From Cryobacterium sp. N22 (GTDB lineage Bacteria; Actinomycetota; Actinomycetes; Actinomycetales; Microbacteriaceae), in NCBI RefSeq assembly GCF_002929555.1, contig NZ_PJJP01000032.1:117511-181510 (forward strand): a stretch of DNA of 64,000 nucleotides, written 5' to 3'. Shown here piece by piece: positions 36,479-47,164 of this stretch. The first letter of the stretch is position 1, and the number at the start of each line of letters is the position of its first letter. Below the pieces are notes generated by a model, which saw only the letters and a program-made list of their open reading frames with translations, searched no databases and was not told the origin of the DNA. The position numbers were made by a program, and so were the translations under genes.

Positions 36479-38119
36479 CTAACGCCCGAAGCGGGCCTTC
36501 AGCGGGGCCAGGAAGCCGTGCAGTTCGGAGCTGCGCATCAGGAACAGCAGGCCGAAGTACAGCCCCGCCATGACTGAACCGATCAGGACCATGGAGAGGA
36601 TCGCCGGTCCGATCCCCGACACGGCGAAACCGCCCGCCGTGGTGCCGCCCAGCGCGATCAGGATGCCGACGCCAGCGGCGACCGGGACGATGACGGCGAC
36701 GAAGTACTTCACCAGGCTGCGCAGGATGCGGCTCCCGTCGATGCCGCCGAGCCGCTTGCGCAGCAGCCAGGTGGCCAGGATTGCCTGCAGGATTCCGGAC
36801 ACGGTCACCGTGAGGGCAATGCCGAACGCGATCCACTCCGGCGGGAGCAGGGCGCAGCCGAGCACGCCCGCGATGACCAGGACGACCTGGAACAGGGTGA
36901 AGAAGAACGGGGTCCGCGTGTCGCCGAGGGCGTAGAAGGTGCGCTGCACGACGAAGAGCACGCAGAAGGCCACCAGGCCCAGCAGGAAGGCGATGATGAC
37001 GTTGCCGATGGCCTGCACCTGTTGGAAACCGGCTTCGCCGAAGACCGTGGCGAACGGATAGGCGCAGACCATGATGACCGCGCTGGCTAGCACGATCAGC
37101 AGGGTGGTCCCGCGGATGGCCGAGGAGGCGTCCGTGCGGAGCTTGTCGGTGTCTTCGCGGGCGGCGTGCTCGCTCATCCGGGTGAAATAGGCGGTGGCCA
37201 CGGACACCGTGATGATCGAGTGCGGCAGCATGAAGATCAGCCAGGCCGTGCTCATGACGGTGGAGGAGGCGCCTTCGCCCGATGCGAGGGTCACGACCTG
37301 TGTCTCGACGATGCCGGCGACAGTGGTCAGCAGCAGCATGCCGAACGTCCAGCTGGCCATCTTGCCGGCCGCGCCGAGGCCGACACCCCTGAAGGCGAAG
37401 TCGGGGCGGTAGCGCAGGCCGATGCGGCGCCAGAAGTAGTACAGCACCACGGCCTGCAGCACCACACCGAGTGTTGCGCTGCCGGCCAACAGCGCGGTCA
37501 TCCCCGGGGTGAAGTCGCCCGGCGGTCGCTGGCCATCGGTGTCGATGCCGAACAGGAGGCCGAACAGCAGCAGCCCGCCGATGGAGATCACGTTGTTGAT
37601 CACGGGCACCCAGGTGAACGGGCCGAAGGACTTGCGGGCGTTGAGGACCTCGCCCAGGACCGTGTACAGGCCGTAGAAGAAGATCTGCGGCAGGCACCAG
37701 TACGCGAATGCCACGGCCAGGGACAGCTGCTCCGGGGAAAAGCCCAGGCCGATGAATCGGGTGATCAGGGGCGCGAGTAGTGTCGCGGCCAAGGTCGTGA
37801 TGGCCAGGATGCTCAGGGCCAGGGTGACGAGCTTGTTGATGTACGCGGTCCCGCCGTCATCGTGCAAGCTCGCGCGCACGATCTGGGGAACGAGCACCGC
37901 GGTCAAAACGCCGCCCGCCACGATCGTGTACACGGTGTTCGGCAGTTGGTTGGCGACGGTGAAGGCGTCGGGGACGTTGCCGATCTGCCCGATGATGTGG
38001 GCGAAGACGATGACCTTGAGGAACCCGAGCAGACGCGAGACGAGAGTTCCCGACGCCAGGATGGCGCTGGCGCGGCCGACGCCGCCCTGACTAGCCACGG
38101 GGAGCCGGGGGGACATCAT
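36479..38119 (-). CDS. murJ: Lipid II flippase MurJ
   Basis: Polytopic membrane flippase (about 14 helices, 546 aa) moving lipid II outward for peptidoglycan synthesis. Characteristic start: ASAILASGTLVSRLLGFLKV with the conserved basic residues, then IGQIGNVPDAFTVANQLPN and AGGVLTAVLVPQIV. Later segments include EVLNARKSFGPFTWVPVINN and VVQRTFYALGDTRTPFF. I use ATG 38119 (an adjacent ATG at 38116 is possible); it overlaps the end of the upstream DUF6049 gene. Unlike the mycobacterial homologue there is no fused pseudokinase domain. Confidence 0.95.
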   Translation of the reverse strand: MMSPRLPVASQGGVGRASAILASGTLVSRLLGFLKVIVFAHIIGQIGNVPDAFTVANQLPNTVYTIVAGGVLTAVLVPQIVRASLHDDGGTAYINKLVTLALSILAITTLAATLLAPLITRFIGLGFSPEQLSLAVAFAYWCLPQIFFYGLYTVLGEVLNARKSFGPFTWVPVINNVISIGGLLLFGLLFGIDTDGQRPPGDFTPGMTALLAGSATLGVVLQAVVLYYFWRRIGLRYRPDFAFRGVGLGAAGKMASWTFGMLLLTTVAGIVETQVVTLASGEGASSTVMSTAWLIFMLPHSIITVSVATAYFTRMSEHAAREDTDKLRTDASSAIRGTTLLIVLASAVIMVCAYPFATVFGEAGFQQVQAIGNVIIAFLLGLVAFCVLFVVQRTFYALGDTRTPFFFTLFQVVLVIAGVLGCALLPPEWIAFGIALTVTVSGILQAILATWLLRKRLGGIDGSRILRSLVKYFVAVIVPVAAGVGILIALGGTTAGGFAVSGIGPAILSMVLIGSVMAGLYFGLLFLMRSSELHGFLAPLKARFGR

Positions 38120-40448
38120 CTGCAGCCGTTGGGGGAGCGGCGGTGGGGTCGCTGTCGAGCGGGTCAGGGTCGGTCGGCGTCCCGGGCGAGGAGACGGTGC
38201 CGGCCGCCAGATCTGCCGTGGAGTCGGCGTCGGCTCCGGCCGCCTGGGCACGGTCGCGGCGGCGGTGCACAATGTTGCGCCACACGCCGAATCCGAAGAA
38301 CAACACGACCAGGGCGGCGAAGATTCGGGATCCGATGCCTTCCCAATCCGCGCGCACGTTGACCGAGATCAACGACGGCTGGCCCAGTTCCGCCCCGGAC
38401 GGGGCATACAGCGTCACCCTCAGGCTGACCGCTCCGTTTCCGACCGCCGCGGTGACGGGGATCGACACCGTCTTGGCCGAACTGGCATCGATCACGGCTT
38501 CGACGTCGTTGCCCACCACCAGGCGGCCGTTGGAGGGAACGACCTGTACCCGCACGGTGACGGCCTGGCCGAGGGCGTTGTTCAATGTGATGGGAATGTC
38601 GACCTTGCTTCCGACGACGTTGATCGGGCCCTTGGTGCTCACCGTCACCGACCGCAGCACCTCGGTGGAGGTCGCCAGATTGTCGCCGACGGCGGTACGC
38701 CAGTCGTCGGGGTTGGCCTGCCAGGACGTCGCCAGCAGGGCAAGCGCGGAGAGCCGGTAAGGTGCCGTGACGGCGGCCGGATCGGCGAGGGCGGTGGAGA
38801 AGCTGACGATCTCGGCTTCCCGGTCGACCAGTCGGCTCGCGAGGTCGACACTGCCGCTGGGCTCGGTCTGCGCCCGGAAGGTCACGTCGGTGGAGACCGG
38901 GGTCGCCGCCGCCGCCGTCAGGGTCGTGGGGGCGTACCAGGGCAGGGCCGTCAGTGCGTCGATGGTCTGGCCCAGCCGCGCCGCGGTCGGCGGCCAGCCG
39001 CGATCGAGGGTCGCGAGGAGCGTGTGCGCCTGGTCGGGATTCGCGGCGGCGACGACGGCGATCTGGGAGGACAACTCGGCAATGTGCCCACGCCAGTCCT
39101 CGTCGGTCGTGGCCATGACGGCCGAGCGCATCGCCGCCGAAATCCCCGTGGCGGCCACGAGGCCGAGTTCGTTGGAACCCAGGTCGACGGTCGTGCTTGT
39201 GGTGGTATCGGAGTCGTCCACCGCCACGTTGCCCGAGGCGAGGAGGGTGGTGGTGAGTCCCGCGGCGGCGAATGCGGACAGGTCGGCCTGAGCGACGGCG
39301 TTGTCGCCGGGCCAGGCGATGGACGTGGAGGTGTAGTCCCAGGCGAGCAGCTGTTCGAGGGTCGGCACCGTGTTTTCATCGCTGGGCTGCTCAGGGACCG
39401 CGGGTTCGTCGGACGATGTCGGTGCGCCCGGATCGACGGCGCCGCCCTCGGGTTCGGGCACGGCCGTGGGCTCCGCGGGAACGAACAGGGTCGGGTCGGT
39501 GGCGAAGCTGAGCGAGGTCGGTGCGAGGGGACCGGTCGCTCCGGCCTGCACGGCCAGGGACGGGTCCGAGTCTGCATACCCGAGCGGGAATATATTGTTT
39601 TCCGCCAGGTCGAGGCGGTTCAGCCAGGTGACCGCTGACTCCGGTGCGCTCGTTCCGAGAACCCGGATGGAGGCGATGATCATGGGGTCGATGGCGATCG
39701 CCACCGGACGATTGATGACGCCGTCGAGCTGGCGGGTCAGGATGCCGGAGCCGGCCGTGTAGGCGGCGAGATCCTCGGCACTGATGAGGCCGGTGCTGTT
39801 CGCCGGGGTGGTGATCGGCATAGCCACGGCGAGGTTGACCGGGGTGACGACGGGGGGCTGCAGCGCGGAGGCATCCGGATACCAGACGAAGGTGGACCGG
39901 CCGGACGCCCGCACGGTGTCATCGGTGTTGAGGGAGGCCGCGATGCCCCGCGGTCCCCACGGGCTCCACTCGAACAGGCCGAGCTCGGCGCTGGGCACCG
40001 TGACCGCGACGGTGACCGAGCTGTCGGGTTGCACGGGGGCGGTGAGCGGGACACTGGTCATCAGATCGCCGGCCTCGTCGTCGTCCTCATCGGGATTGAG
40101 CCAGTCGTCGAGGTCGGTTGAGTTGGTCAGCGCCCGCTCGGCCAGGCGAACATCGACGTTTCCGGCGGGGATGGCGGTGGCGGAATCGTTGGTGATTGTG
40201 ACGGAGAGCTTGAGGTCCTCATTGAGGTGCAGGATCGAGGAGTTGCCCGGTGTGACCTGCAGAGCGACCGTGTCGTCAGCGGCAGCCGTGTGCACCTGCC
40301 CGACGGTCAGGGCGGTTGCGGCGGTTGCCGGAGTCGCCGTGGCCAGCGCCGGCCAGAGCAGCAGGGGAGCGCACAGCAGGGCGGCCACCATGCGACGCCG
40401 GATTCCGGGGAGCGCGGGCCGACGCGCGTGATTCGGATCGGCCAGCAT
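38091..40448 (-). CDS. DUF6049 family secreted/membrane-anchored protein
   Basis: Large exported protein (785 aa) always found upstream of murJ in actinobacteria (mycobacterial Rv3909 position). The start ATG 40448 gives a signal peptide (RRRMVAALLCAPLLLWPALA, cleavage near ATA/ATA). The mature part has beta-rich domains, an acidic/Pro-rich insert (about residues 320-365), and a C-terminal membrane anchor (IFAALVVLFFGFGVWRNI) followed by a basic and acidic cytoplasmic tail. Its biochemical role is unknown. The stop overlaps murJ by 29 bases, indicating a functional link with the flippase. It is divergent from cca. Confidence 0.85.
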   Translation of the reverse strand: MLADPNHARRPALPGIRRRMVAALLCAPLLLWPALATATPATAATALTVGQVHTAAADDTVALQVTPGNSSILHLNEDLKLSVTITNDSATAIPAGNVDVRLAERALTNSTDLDDWLNPDEDDDEAGDLMTSVPLTAPVQPDSSVTVAVTVPSAELGLFEWSPWGPRGIAASLNTDDTVRASGRSTFVWYPDASALQPPVVTPVNLAVAMPITTPANSTGLISAEDLAAYTAGSGILTRQLDGVINRPVAIAIDPMIIASIRVLGTSAPESAVTWLNRLDLAENNIFPLGYADSDPSLAVQAGATGPLAPTSLSFATDPTLFVPAEPTAVPEPEGGAVDPGAPTSSDEPAVPEQPSDENTVPTLEQLLAWDYTSTSIAWPGDNAVAQADLSAFAAAGLTTTLLASGNVAVDDSDTTTSTTVDLGSNELGLVAATGISAAMRSAVMATTDEDWRGHIAELSSQIAVVAAANPDQAHTLLATLDRGWPPTAARLGQTIDALTALPWYAPTTLTAAAATPVSTDVTFRAQTEPSGSVDLASRLVDREAEIVSFSTALADPAAVTAPYRLSALALLATSWQANPDDWRTAVGDNLATSTEVLRSVTVSTKGPINVVGSKVDIPITLNNALGQAVTVRVQVVPSNGRLVVGNDVEAVIDASSAKTVSIPVTAAVGNGAVSLRVTLYAPSGAELGQPSLISVNVRADWEGIGSRIFAALVVLFFGFGVWRNIVHRRRDRAQAAGADADSTADLAAGTVSSPGTPTDPDPLDSDPTAAPPTAADDVPPAPRG

Positions 40449-40538
40449 ATACGGGATTCTACGGCGTACCCGGGGGAGAACCCTCCGCGCCGGCTGGGTG
40501 GCGCACGGGCGGCACGAGCGAGCAACTACCATTGGGGC

Positions 40539-41969
40539 ATGCAGAGCGTCACGGCAGCCCTCGCAAGACTGGGCGACCTGGCTGCCTCCCCCACGGTGTC
40601 CCGTCTGGCGAACTCATTCGCCACGGCCGGTTTCGAACTGGCCCTGGTCGGGGGCCCCGTCCGGGACGCGTTCCTGGATCGGGTCACCAACGACCTCGAC
40701 TTCACCACCAACGCCACACCGGACCAGATCCTTGGCATCGTCAAGCCGATCGCCGAGGCGCACTGGGACATCGGTCGCGCATTCGGCACCATCGGCGCCC
40801 AGATCGCGGGTGAGAAGGTCGAAATCACCACCTATCGGGCCGACAGCTACGACGGGCAGACCCGCCGGCCCGACGTGGTCTTCGGCAGCAGCCTCGACGA
40901 CGACCTGCTCCGGCGCGACTTCACCGTGAACGCGCTCGCCCTGCGGCTGCCGCAGATCACTCTCGTCGACCCGTCCAATGGCATCGACGACCTGCTCAAC
41001 GGGGTACTGCGTACACCCACCGCGCCCGAGATCTCGTTCGGCGACGATCCGCTGCGGATGATGCGGGCCGCCCGTTTCACCGCCCAGCTGGGCTTCACCC
41101 TCGAGCTCGACACCGCGATCGCCATGGCCGCCATGGCCGGCAGCATCAACATCATCTCCGCCGAACGGGTCGGCGACGAGCTCGGCAAGCTGCTGCGCTC
41201 GGCAAACCCGCGGGCCGGCATCGAGTTGCTGGTGGAGTCTGGCCTGGCCGCCATCGTGCTGCCGGAGATCCCGGCCCTGCGCCTGGAAATCGATGAGCAC
41301 CATCATCACAAGGACGTGTACCAGCACACCCTGACCGTGCTCGACCAGGCCATCGGGTACGAGCGAACCCGCCAGAACCTGACCGAACCCGACCTCGTGG
41401 TGCGGCTCGCGGCACTCATGCACGACATCGGCAAGCCGGCCACCCGACGGCTCGAGTCCGGCGGCGTGGTGAGTTTCTACCACCACGACGTGGTCGGCGC
41501 GAAGCTGGCCAAGAAGCGGCTGCGCGCGCTGCGCTTCGACAACGACACGATCGCTGCCGTCGGCAAGCTCGTGGAGCTGCACCTGCGGTTCTTCGGTTAC
41601 ACCGAAGGGGCCTGGACCGATTCCGCCGTGCGGCGGTACGTGCGCGATGCCGGCGACCAGCTCGAGCGGCTGCACATCCTTACGCGAGCCGACGTCACGA
41701 CGCGCAACCGGCGCAAGGCCGACCGTCTGGGCTTCGCCTACGACGACCTCGAACAGCGCATCGGCGAGCTCGCGGCCCAGGAAGAGATGGACTCCGTCCG
41801 CCCCGACCTCGACGGTGAAGAGATCATGGCGATCCTGGGCCTGACGCCGGGCCGTGAGGTGGGCGAGGCCTACCGCTACCTCCTGGAGCAGCGCCTCGAC
41901 GATGGGCCCCTCGGCACTGAGGAAGCCACCCGCCGACTGCAGTCCTGGTGGGCGGCCCGCAGCGCCTGA
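40539..41969 (+). CDS. cca: CCA tRNA nucleotidyltransferase
   Basis: Adds CCA to tRNA 3' ends; 476 aa. The nucleotidyltransferase core has LVGGPVRDAFLDRVTNDLDF (the DxD metal site) and VEITTYRADSYDG, RRDFTVNALAL. The C-terminal HD domain includes HHHKDVYQHTLTVLDQAIGY and AALMHDIGKPATR. ATG 40539 follows the divergent DUF6049 start by 90 bp. The two tRNA genes in this window lack an encoded CCA, consistent with need for this enzyme. The mutT4-like gene that sits between these loci in mycobacteria is absent. Confidence 0.95.
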   Translation: MQSVTAALARLGDLAASPTVSRLANSFATAGFELALVGGPVRDAFLDRVTNDLDFTTNATPDQILGIVKPIAEAHWDIGRAFGTIGAQIAGEKVEITTYRADSYDGQTRRPDVVFGSSLDDDLLRRDFTVNALALRLPQITLVDPSNGIDDLLNGVLRTPTAPEISFGDDPLRMMRAARFTAQLGFTLELDTAIAMAAMAGSINIISAERVGDELGKLLRSANPRAGIELLVESGLAAIVLPEIPALRLEIDEHHHHKDVYQHTLTVLDQAIGYERTRQNLTEPDLVVRLAALMHDIGKPATRRLESGGVVSFYHHDVVGAKLAKKRLRALRFDNDTIAAVGKLVELHLRFFGYTEGAWTDSAVRRYVRDAGDQLERLHILTRADVTTRNRRKADRLGFAYDDLEQRIGELAAQEEMDSVRPDLDGEEIMAILGLTPGREVGEAYRYLLEQRLDDGPLGTEEATRRLQSWWAARSA

Positions 41970-42282
41970 CCCGCCTGTCCGCCCCTTCCTTCTTCGCCGA
42001 GTTGCCCATCAGGGCAACTCGCGGGGGAGTGCCCCTCCTCCACAGGTCGAGCCCGGCCGTGTTCTGCACCGCCTCTGCACCGGTCACTGCCCGGCGAGGG
42101 CAACTCGCGGAAGATTTCCGATGCGGAGGGCATCGGAGGGGAAGGTGGCGCAATCGCCACGGTTCCAGTAGTCTTGGCAGGTTGTCTGTGTGCCGGATTC
42201 CCGGCCTCCACGTTCAACACATGCACAACCCTCCTGTTGCAGAAATACTGCAGCCGTTTAGTCCGAAGGAGGTGGGTTAGTC
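41970..42282. other. cca-rpsF spacer with hairpin
   Basis: The perfect stem CGAGTTGCCC-ATCA-GGGCAACTCG (41998-42021) lies 28 bp after the cca stop and could end that transcript; no T-run follows. Its right arm GGGCAACTCGCGG recurs at 42098-42110. The strong ribosome site GAAGGAGGTG (42265-42274) serves rpsF. A promoter for the ribosomal operon must be here, but I cannot place it with confidence. Confidence 0.5.
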
Positions 42283-42789
42283 ATGCATCAGTACGAATTG
42301 ATGGTAATCCTCGATCCCGAGATCGATGAGCGCACCGTAGCTCCCAGCCTTGACAAGTTCCTCAACGTTGTTCGCAACGATGGTGGAACCATTGACAAGG
42401 TTGACGTTTGGGGTCGCCGCCGTCTCGCATACGAGATCAACAAGAAGGCCGAGGGCATCTATGCCGTCGTCGACTTCACCGCAAACGCCTCAGCAACTGC
42501 CGAGCTCGACCGCCAGCTGAAGCTGTCGGAAGCCGTCATGCGCACCAAGGTGCTTCGCGCAGAAGAGGGCATCGCCCAGGTTGCCGTTGCAAGCAAGCTT
42601 GCCGCCGAGAAGGCCGCCCGCAAGGCAGCCAACCCGAAGGCTGCTGTTGCTCCGGTCAAGGCCGACGCTCCTGCCGCAGCTCCCGCTGCCAAGGTCGCCG
42701 CATCCGCGAAGCCTGCAGCTGCCCCGGCAGCTCCGGTCGCCGTGGACGCTCCTGCCGAGGCAGACGCCGACAAGGCAAGCGACAAGTAG
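42283..42789 (+). CDS. rpsF: Ribosomal protein S6 with a long Ala/Lys-rich tail
   Basis: Small-subunit protein. Residues 1-96 match S6: [40 protein letters not shown] and [11 protein letters not shown]. Residues about 105-168 are an extra Ala/Lys/Pro-rich, low-complexity tail ending in acidic residues ([11 protein letters not shown]), making the protein 168 aa instead of about 100. The tail may be disordered. The very strong Shine-Dalgarno fits high expression. First gene of rpsF-ssb-rpsR-rplI. Confidence 0.95.
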   Translation: MHQYELMVILDPEIDERTVAPSLDKFLNVVRNDGGTIDKVDVWGRRRLAYEINKKAEGIYAVVDFTANASATAELDRQLKLSEAVMRTKVLRAEEGIAQVAVASKLAAEKAARKAANPKAAVAPVKADAPAAAPAAKVAASAKPAAAPAAPVAVDAPAEADADKASDK

Positions 42790-42792
42790 CCC

Positions 42793-43302
42793 ATGGCCGG
42801 CGAGACCGTAATCACCGTGGTGGGCAACCTCACCAGCGATCCGGAACTGCGTTACACGCAGAACGGGCTGGCGGTAGCCAACTTCACCATTGCCTCCACT
42901 CCGCGCAATTTCGATCGCGCAACGAGTGAGTGGAAAGATGGCGAGGCACTGTTCCTGCGCGCGAGCGTTTGGCGTGAATTCGCCGAGCACGTGGCCGGTT
43001 CACTGACCAAGGGTTCCCGTGTCATCGCTTCCGGGCGTCTCAAGCAGCGTTCGTATGAGACCAAGGAAGGTGAAAAGCGCACGAGCATGGAGCTCGAGAT
43101 CGACGAAATTGGTCCTTCGCTGCGCTACGCCACCGCCTCCCTCACGCGCGCGCAGTCATCCTCTGCACCCCGCGGCGGCGCGCCCGTCGCGCAGCAGCAG
43201 GGTAACGATGAGCCCTGGGCACCCAGCGCCCCCGCAGCCAACACTGGCGGCGGCGACGTCTGGAACACCCCGGGCAACTTCAGCGACGAGACCCCCTTCT
43301 AA
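42793..43302 (+). CDS. ssb: Single-stranded DNA-binding protein
   Basis: OB-fold protein of 169 aa coating single-stranded DNA in replication and repair. N-terminal [20 protein letters not shown], then [12 protein letters not shown] and [17 protein letters not shown] Gly/Pro-poor but Ala/Asn-rich linker precedes the C-terminal acidic tip (FSDETPF) that binds partner proteins. It begins three bases after rpsF, in the conserved rpsF-ssb-rpsR arrangement. Confidence 0.97.
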   Translation: MAGETVITVVGNLTSDPELRYTQNGLAVANFTIASTPRNFDRATSEWKDGEALFLRASVWREFAEHVAGSLTKGSRVIASGRLKQRSYETKEGEKRTSMELEIDEIGPSLRYATASLTRAQSSSAPRGGAPVAQQQGNDEPWAPSAPAANTGGGDVWNTPGNFSDETPF

Positions 43303-43356
43303 GCCGAACCTCACGGTTGACGGCTGCACTCACACGTTTTAGAAAGTTAGGAAATC

Positions 43357-43620
43357 ATGGCTGGAAAGTCGAGCGGCGACCGCCGCAAGCCGCTCCGCGG
43401 TGCTAAGGGTGGCAAGAACGCCGCTCCCGCGAAGTCGATCCGGGTTGGTGTCATCGATTACAAAGATGTCCCCACTCTTCGGAAGTTCATCTCAGAGCGT
43501 GGAAAGATTCGCGCCCGCCGCATCACCGGCGTCTCCGTCCAGGAGCAGCGCCTGATCGCGCGTGCCGTCAAGAACGCCCGCGAAATGGCCTTGCTGCCCT
43601 ACGCCGGCTCAGGCCGGTAA
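43357..43620 (+). CDS. rpsR: Ribosomal protein S18
   Basis: Small-subunit protein of 87 aa. Core motif [20 protein letters not shown], then [20 protein letters not shown] and [10 protein letters not shown]. The basic leader ([20 protein letters not shown]) carries no CxxC pair, so it is a zinc-independent (C-minus) form. It follows ssb by 54 bp, with AAAGTTAGGAAATC before the ATG. Confidence 0.97.
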   Translation: MAGKSSGDRRKPLRGAKGGKNAAPAKSIRVGVIDYKDVPTLRKFISERGKIRARRITGVSVQEQRLIARAVKNAREMALLPYAGSGR

Positions 43621-43631
43621 GGAGCCCTCAC

Positions 43632-44081
43632 ATGTCGAAATTGATTCTGACGCACGAGGTCTCCGGCCTCGGTACCCCCGGTGACATCGTTGATGTCAAG
43701 AACGGGTTCGCTCGCAACTACCTTCTCCCCCAGGGCTTCGCTGTTGCGTGGACCCGCGGTGGCGAAAAGCAGATCGAGCAGATCAAGGCCGCCCGCGTAG
43801 CCCGCGAGCACGCCACCCTCGAAGAGGCCCAGGCTCTCAAGGCAACCCTTGAGAACACCAAGGTCAAGCTGGTCGTCAAGGCCGGCGCCGGCGGACGCCT
43901 GTTCGGCTCCGTCAAGACCACCGACGTGGCCGACGCGGTTGCCGCGGCCGGCCTCGGTGCCATCGACAAGCGCAAGATCGAGCTCAGCCCGATCAAGCTG
44001 ACCGGTGAGCACACCGCGACGGTTCGTCTGCGCGACGAGGTCAGCGCGACCATCACCCTTCAGGTGGTAGCCGCAAAGTAG
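43632..44081 (+). CDS. rplI: Ribosomal protein L9
   Basis: Large-subunit protein of 149 aa. N-terminal domain [20 protein letters not shown] and [16 protein letters not shown] is the L9 signature; a long central helix ([20 protein letters not shown]) joins it to the C-terminal domain with [16 protein letters not shown]. It ends the ribosomal operon; a strong terminator follows the stop by 14 bp. Confidence 0.97.
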   Translation: MSKLILTHEVSGLGTPGDIVDVKNGFARNYLLPQGFAVAWTRGGEKQIEQIKAARVAREHATLEEAQALKATLENTKVKLVVKAGAGGRLFGSVKTTDVADAVAAAGLGAIDKRKIELSPIKLTGEHTATVRLRDEVSATITLQVVAAK

Positions 44082-44094
44082 TCTCGTTTCACCA

Positions 44095-44137
44095 GGAGTA
44101 GCGGCGGTTTCGAAAGGAACCGCCGCTACTCCTTTTT
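44095..44137 (+). terminator. Intrinsic terminator of the rpsF-rplI operon
   Basis: The arms GGAGTAGCGGCGGTT (44095-44109) and AACCGCCGCTACTCC (44118-44132) are perfectly complementary over 15 bp, followed by TTTTT (44133-44137). Confidence 0.96.
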
Positions 44138-44525
44138 AACGGCACGCACGTAGCCCCAATTATTGGCACATTTGTCTCGACTTTTGCACCGCTTTGTGCA
44201 CAGGTGTCCACCTATTTCATCAACATTCAATCGAGTATTGAAACTAGTTTCTCCACACACATGTGAGTAGTTTTAATCACTGATCAGAAGCTATTTTGAG
44301 TTTAATATTCGTGAGTTGTCCACAGCCGAGTGCACAGGTTGTGCACAAGTCGCCCGGCGTTTCGCGCAGATTACTCACAGAGTTATCCACAGGGTGGTTT
44401 GGCTGCGCAGAGGAGTCTCTCTATGGTGGGCAAGCAGGTATTCGCTCTTGTGCGCCTGCCTACCGGATGATCGCTGTCAGCGGCTCCTGATACACCAGAA
44501 CCACACCAACACGAGGAGGCTCGGC
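44138..44525 (+). promoter_or_regulatory. AT-rich dnaB leader with DnaA boxes
   Basis: A 388-bp gene-free region, markedly AT-rich for this genome. It contains perfect DnaA boxes TTGTCCACA (44316-44324) and TTATCCACA (44383-44391). Weaker ones are TTGTGCACA (44339-44347) and TTACTCACA (44371-44379), with further similar words near 44193-44212. A ribosome site ACGAGGAGG precedes dnaB. DnaA control of dnaB transcription, or a DnaA reservoir, is inferred. Confidence 0.65.
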
Positions 44526-45932
<1,407 letters not shown>

Positions 45933-45955
45933 CGTCCACCACCGGTTCCTCCGAC

Positions 45956-46000
45956 AGAGGGCCTGACGACGGGGAATTCCCCGCCCGTCAGGCCCTCTTT
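45956..46000 (+). terminator. Intrinsic terminator of dnaB
   Basis: The arms AGAGGGCCTGACG (45956-45968) and CGTCAGGCCCTCT (45986-45998) form a perfect 13-bp stem, with an inner GGGGAATTCCCC pairing and TTT after. Confidence 0.9.
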
Positions 46001-46053
46001 CTGCGCGCCGACCGGGGTCAGCCCGTGACGGCCTTCCGTGAGAAAGTATTAGT

Positions 46054-46090
46054 GAGTCGGATCAGAAATGAGTAGACTCGGATACAGATC
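46054..46090 (+). promoter_or_regulatory. Direct repeat upstream of the quinone oxidoreductase gene
   Basis: GAGTCGGATCAGA (46054-46066) and GACTCGGATACAGA (46075-46088) are imperfect direct repeats 21 bp apart, immediately before the ribosome site AAGGAAGG. They could bind the TetR regulator encoded at the end of the same gene run; this is speculative. Confidence 0.3.
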
Positions 46091-46109
46091 ACGAAGGAAG
46101 GCAAGGCAC

Positions 46110-47105
46110 ATGAGAGCGTTCGTTGTCGACAAGTACAAGGGCCCCCTGCGGGATGCTGACGTCCCCGAGCCCACAATGGGCGAGCGGGACGTGCTCGTGC
46201 AGGTTCGGGCCGCCGGGCTCAACGTGCTCGACGAGAAGATCCGTGCCGGCGAGTTCACGCAGATCCTGCCCTACCGGCTGCCCCTGATCCTGGGCCATGA
46301 CGTTGCCGGCACTGTCATCAGGGTCGGCGCGAAGGTGGGCGGCTTCAAGCCCGGTGACGTGGTCTACGGCCGTCCCGAGAAGGACAGCATCGGCACGTTC
46401 GCCGAACGCATCGCTGTCGACGAAGCCGACCTGGCGCTCGCGCCGGTGTCGGTCACGATCGAAGAGGCAGGTTCGTTGCCGTTGGTGGCGCTCACCGCGT
46501 GGCAGGCACTTGTCGAACGCGGCAAGGTCAAGCCGGGGCACAAGGTCCTCATCCACGCCGGCGCCGGAGGCGTCGGATCGATTGCCATCCAGCTGGCCAA
46601 GCACCTCGGTGCAACCGTCGCCACCACGGTCAGCGCCGGTAACGCAGACTTCGTGCGTGACCTCGGTGCCGACACCGTCATCGACTACCGCAACCAGGAC
46701 TTCGAAGAACTCCTCAGCGGCTACGACCTGGTGCTCGACAGCCTGGGTGGGGAGAACCTCGAGAAGTCCCTGCGGGTGCTGAAGCCCGGCGGCAAGGCGA
46801 TCGGGATCTCCGGCCCGCCCGACCCGACCTTCGCCCGCGACACACGCTTGAATCCGGTGCTCCGTCTGATCATCACCGGCCTGAGCGCCGGCGTCCGCCG
46901 CCGCGCCAGGGCGCTCGGCGTGACGTACGAGTTCCTGTTCATGCGCGCCAGTGGCGACCAGCTTCGCCTGATCGCGACCCTTGTCGATGACGGTGTTCTG
47001 CGCCCCGTTGTCGGCCGCGTCGTCCCCTTCGACCACACCATCCAGGCCCTGCAGAACCTCGAAAAGGGCGGCATCCGCGGCAAGACCGTGATCAGCAACC
47101 CCTAG
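46110..47105 (+). CDS. NADP-dependent quinone oxidoreductase, MDR superfamily
   Basis: Medium-chain reductase of 331 aa without the zinc-ligand set. N-terminal GroES-like part includes DVLVQVRAAGLNVLDEKIRA and ILGHDVAGTVIRVGAKV; Rossmann motif is HAGAGGVGSIAIQLAKHLGA (about residues 152-171), then VLDSLGGENLEKSLRVLKPG. Such enzymes reduce quinones or enals. ATG 46110 has a good ribosome site; an upstream in-frame ATG at 46068 would include the repeat region. Downstream are an alpha/beta hydrolase and a TetR regulator, probably one transcript. Confidence 0.9.
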   Translation: MRAFVVDKYKGPLRDADVPEPTMGERDVLVQVRAAGLNVLDEKIRAGEFTQILPYRLPLILGHDVAGTVIRVGAKVGGFKPGDVVYGRPEKDSIGTFAERIAVDEADLALAPVSVTIEEAGSLPLVALTAWQALVERGKVKPGHKVLIHAGAGGVGSIAIQLAKHLGATVATTVSAGNADFVRDLGADTVIDYRNQDFEELLSGYDLVLDSLGGENLEKSLRVLKPGGKAIGISGPPDPTFARDTRLNPVLRLIITGLSAGVRRRARALGVTYEFLFMRASGDQLRLIATLVDDGVLRPVVGRVVPFDHTIQALQNLEKGGIRGKTVISNP

Positions 47106-47164
47106 GCACCGCAACAGCCCCGCCAACAGGCAAAACCCACCGCAGACTCATCGGGAGAAACACC

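Noticed and set aside
36479..38272. 597-aa form of MurJ
   Set aside because: The extra N-terminus is Pro/Arg-rich and overlaps the DUF6049 coding sequence out of frame. ATG 38119 begins directly before the conserved first helix.
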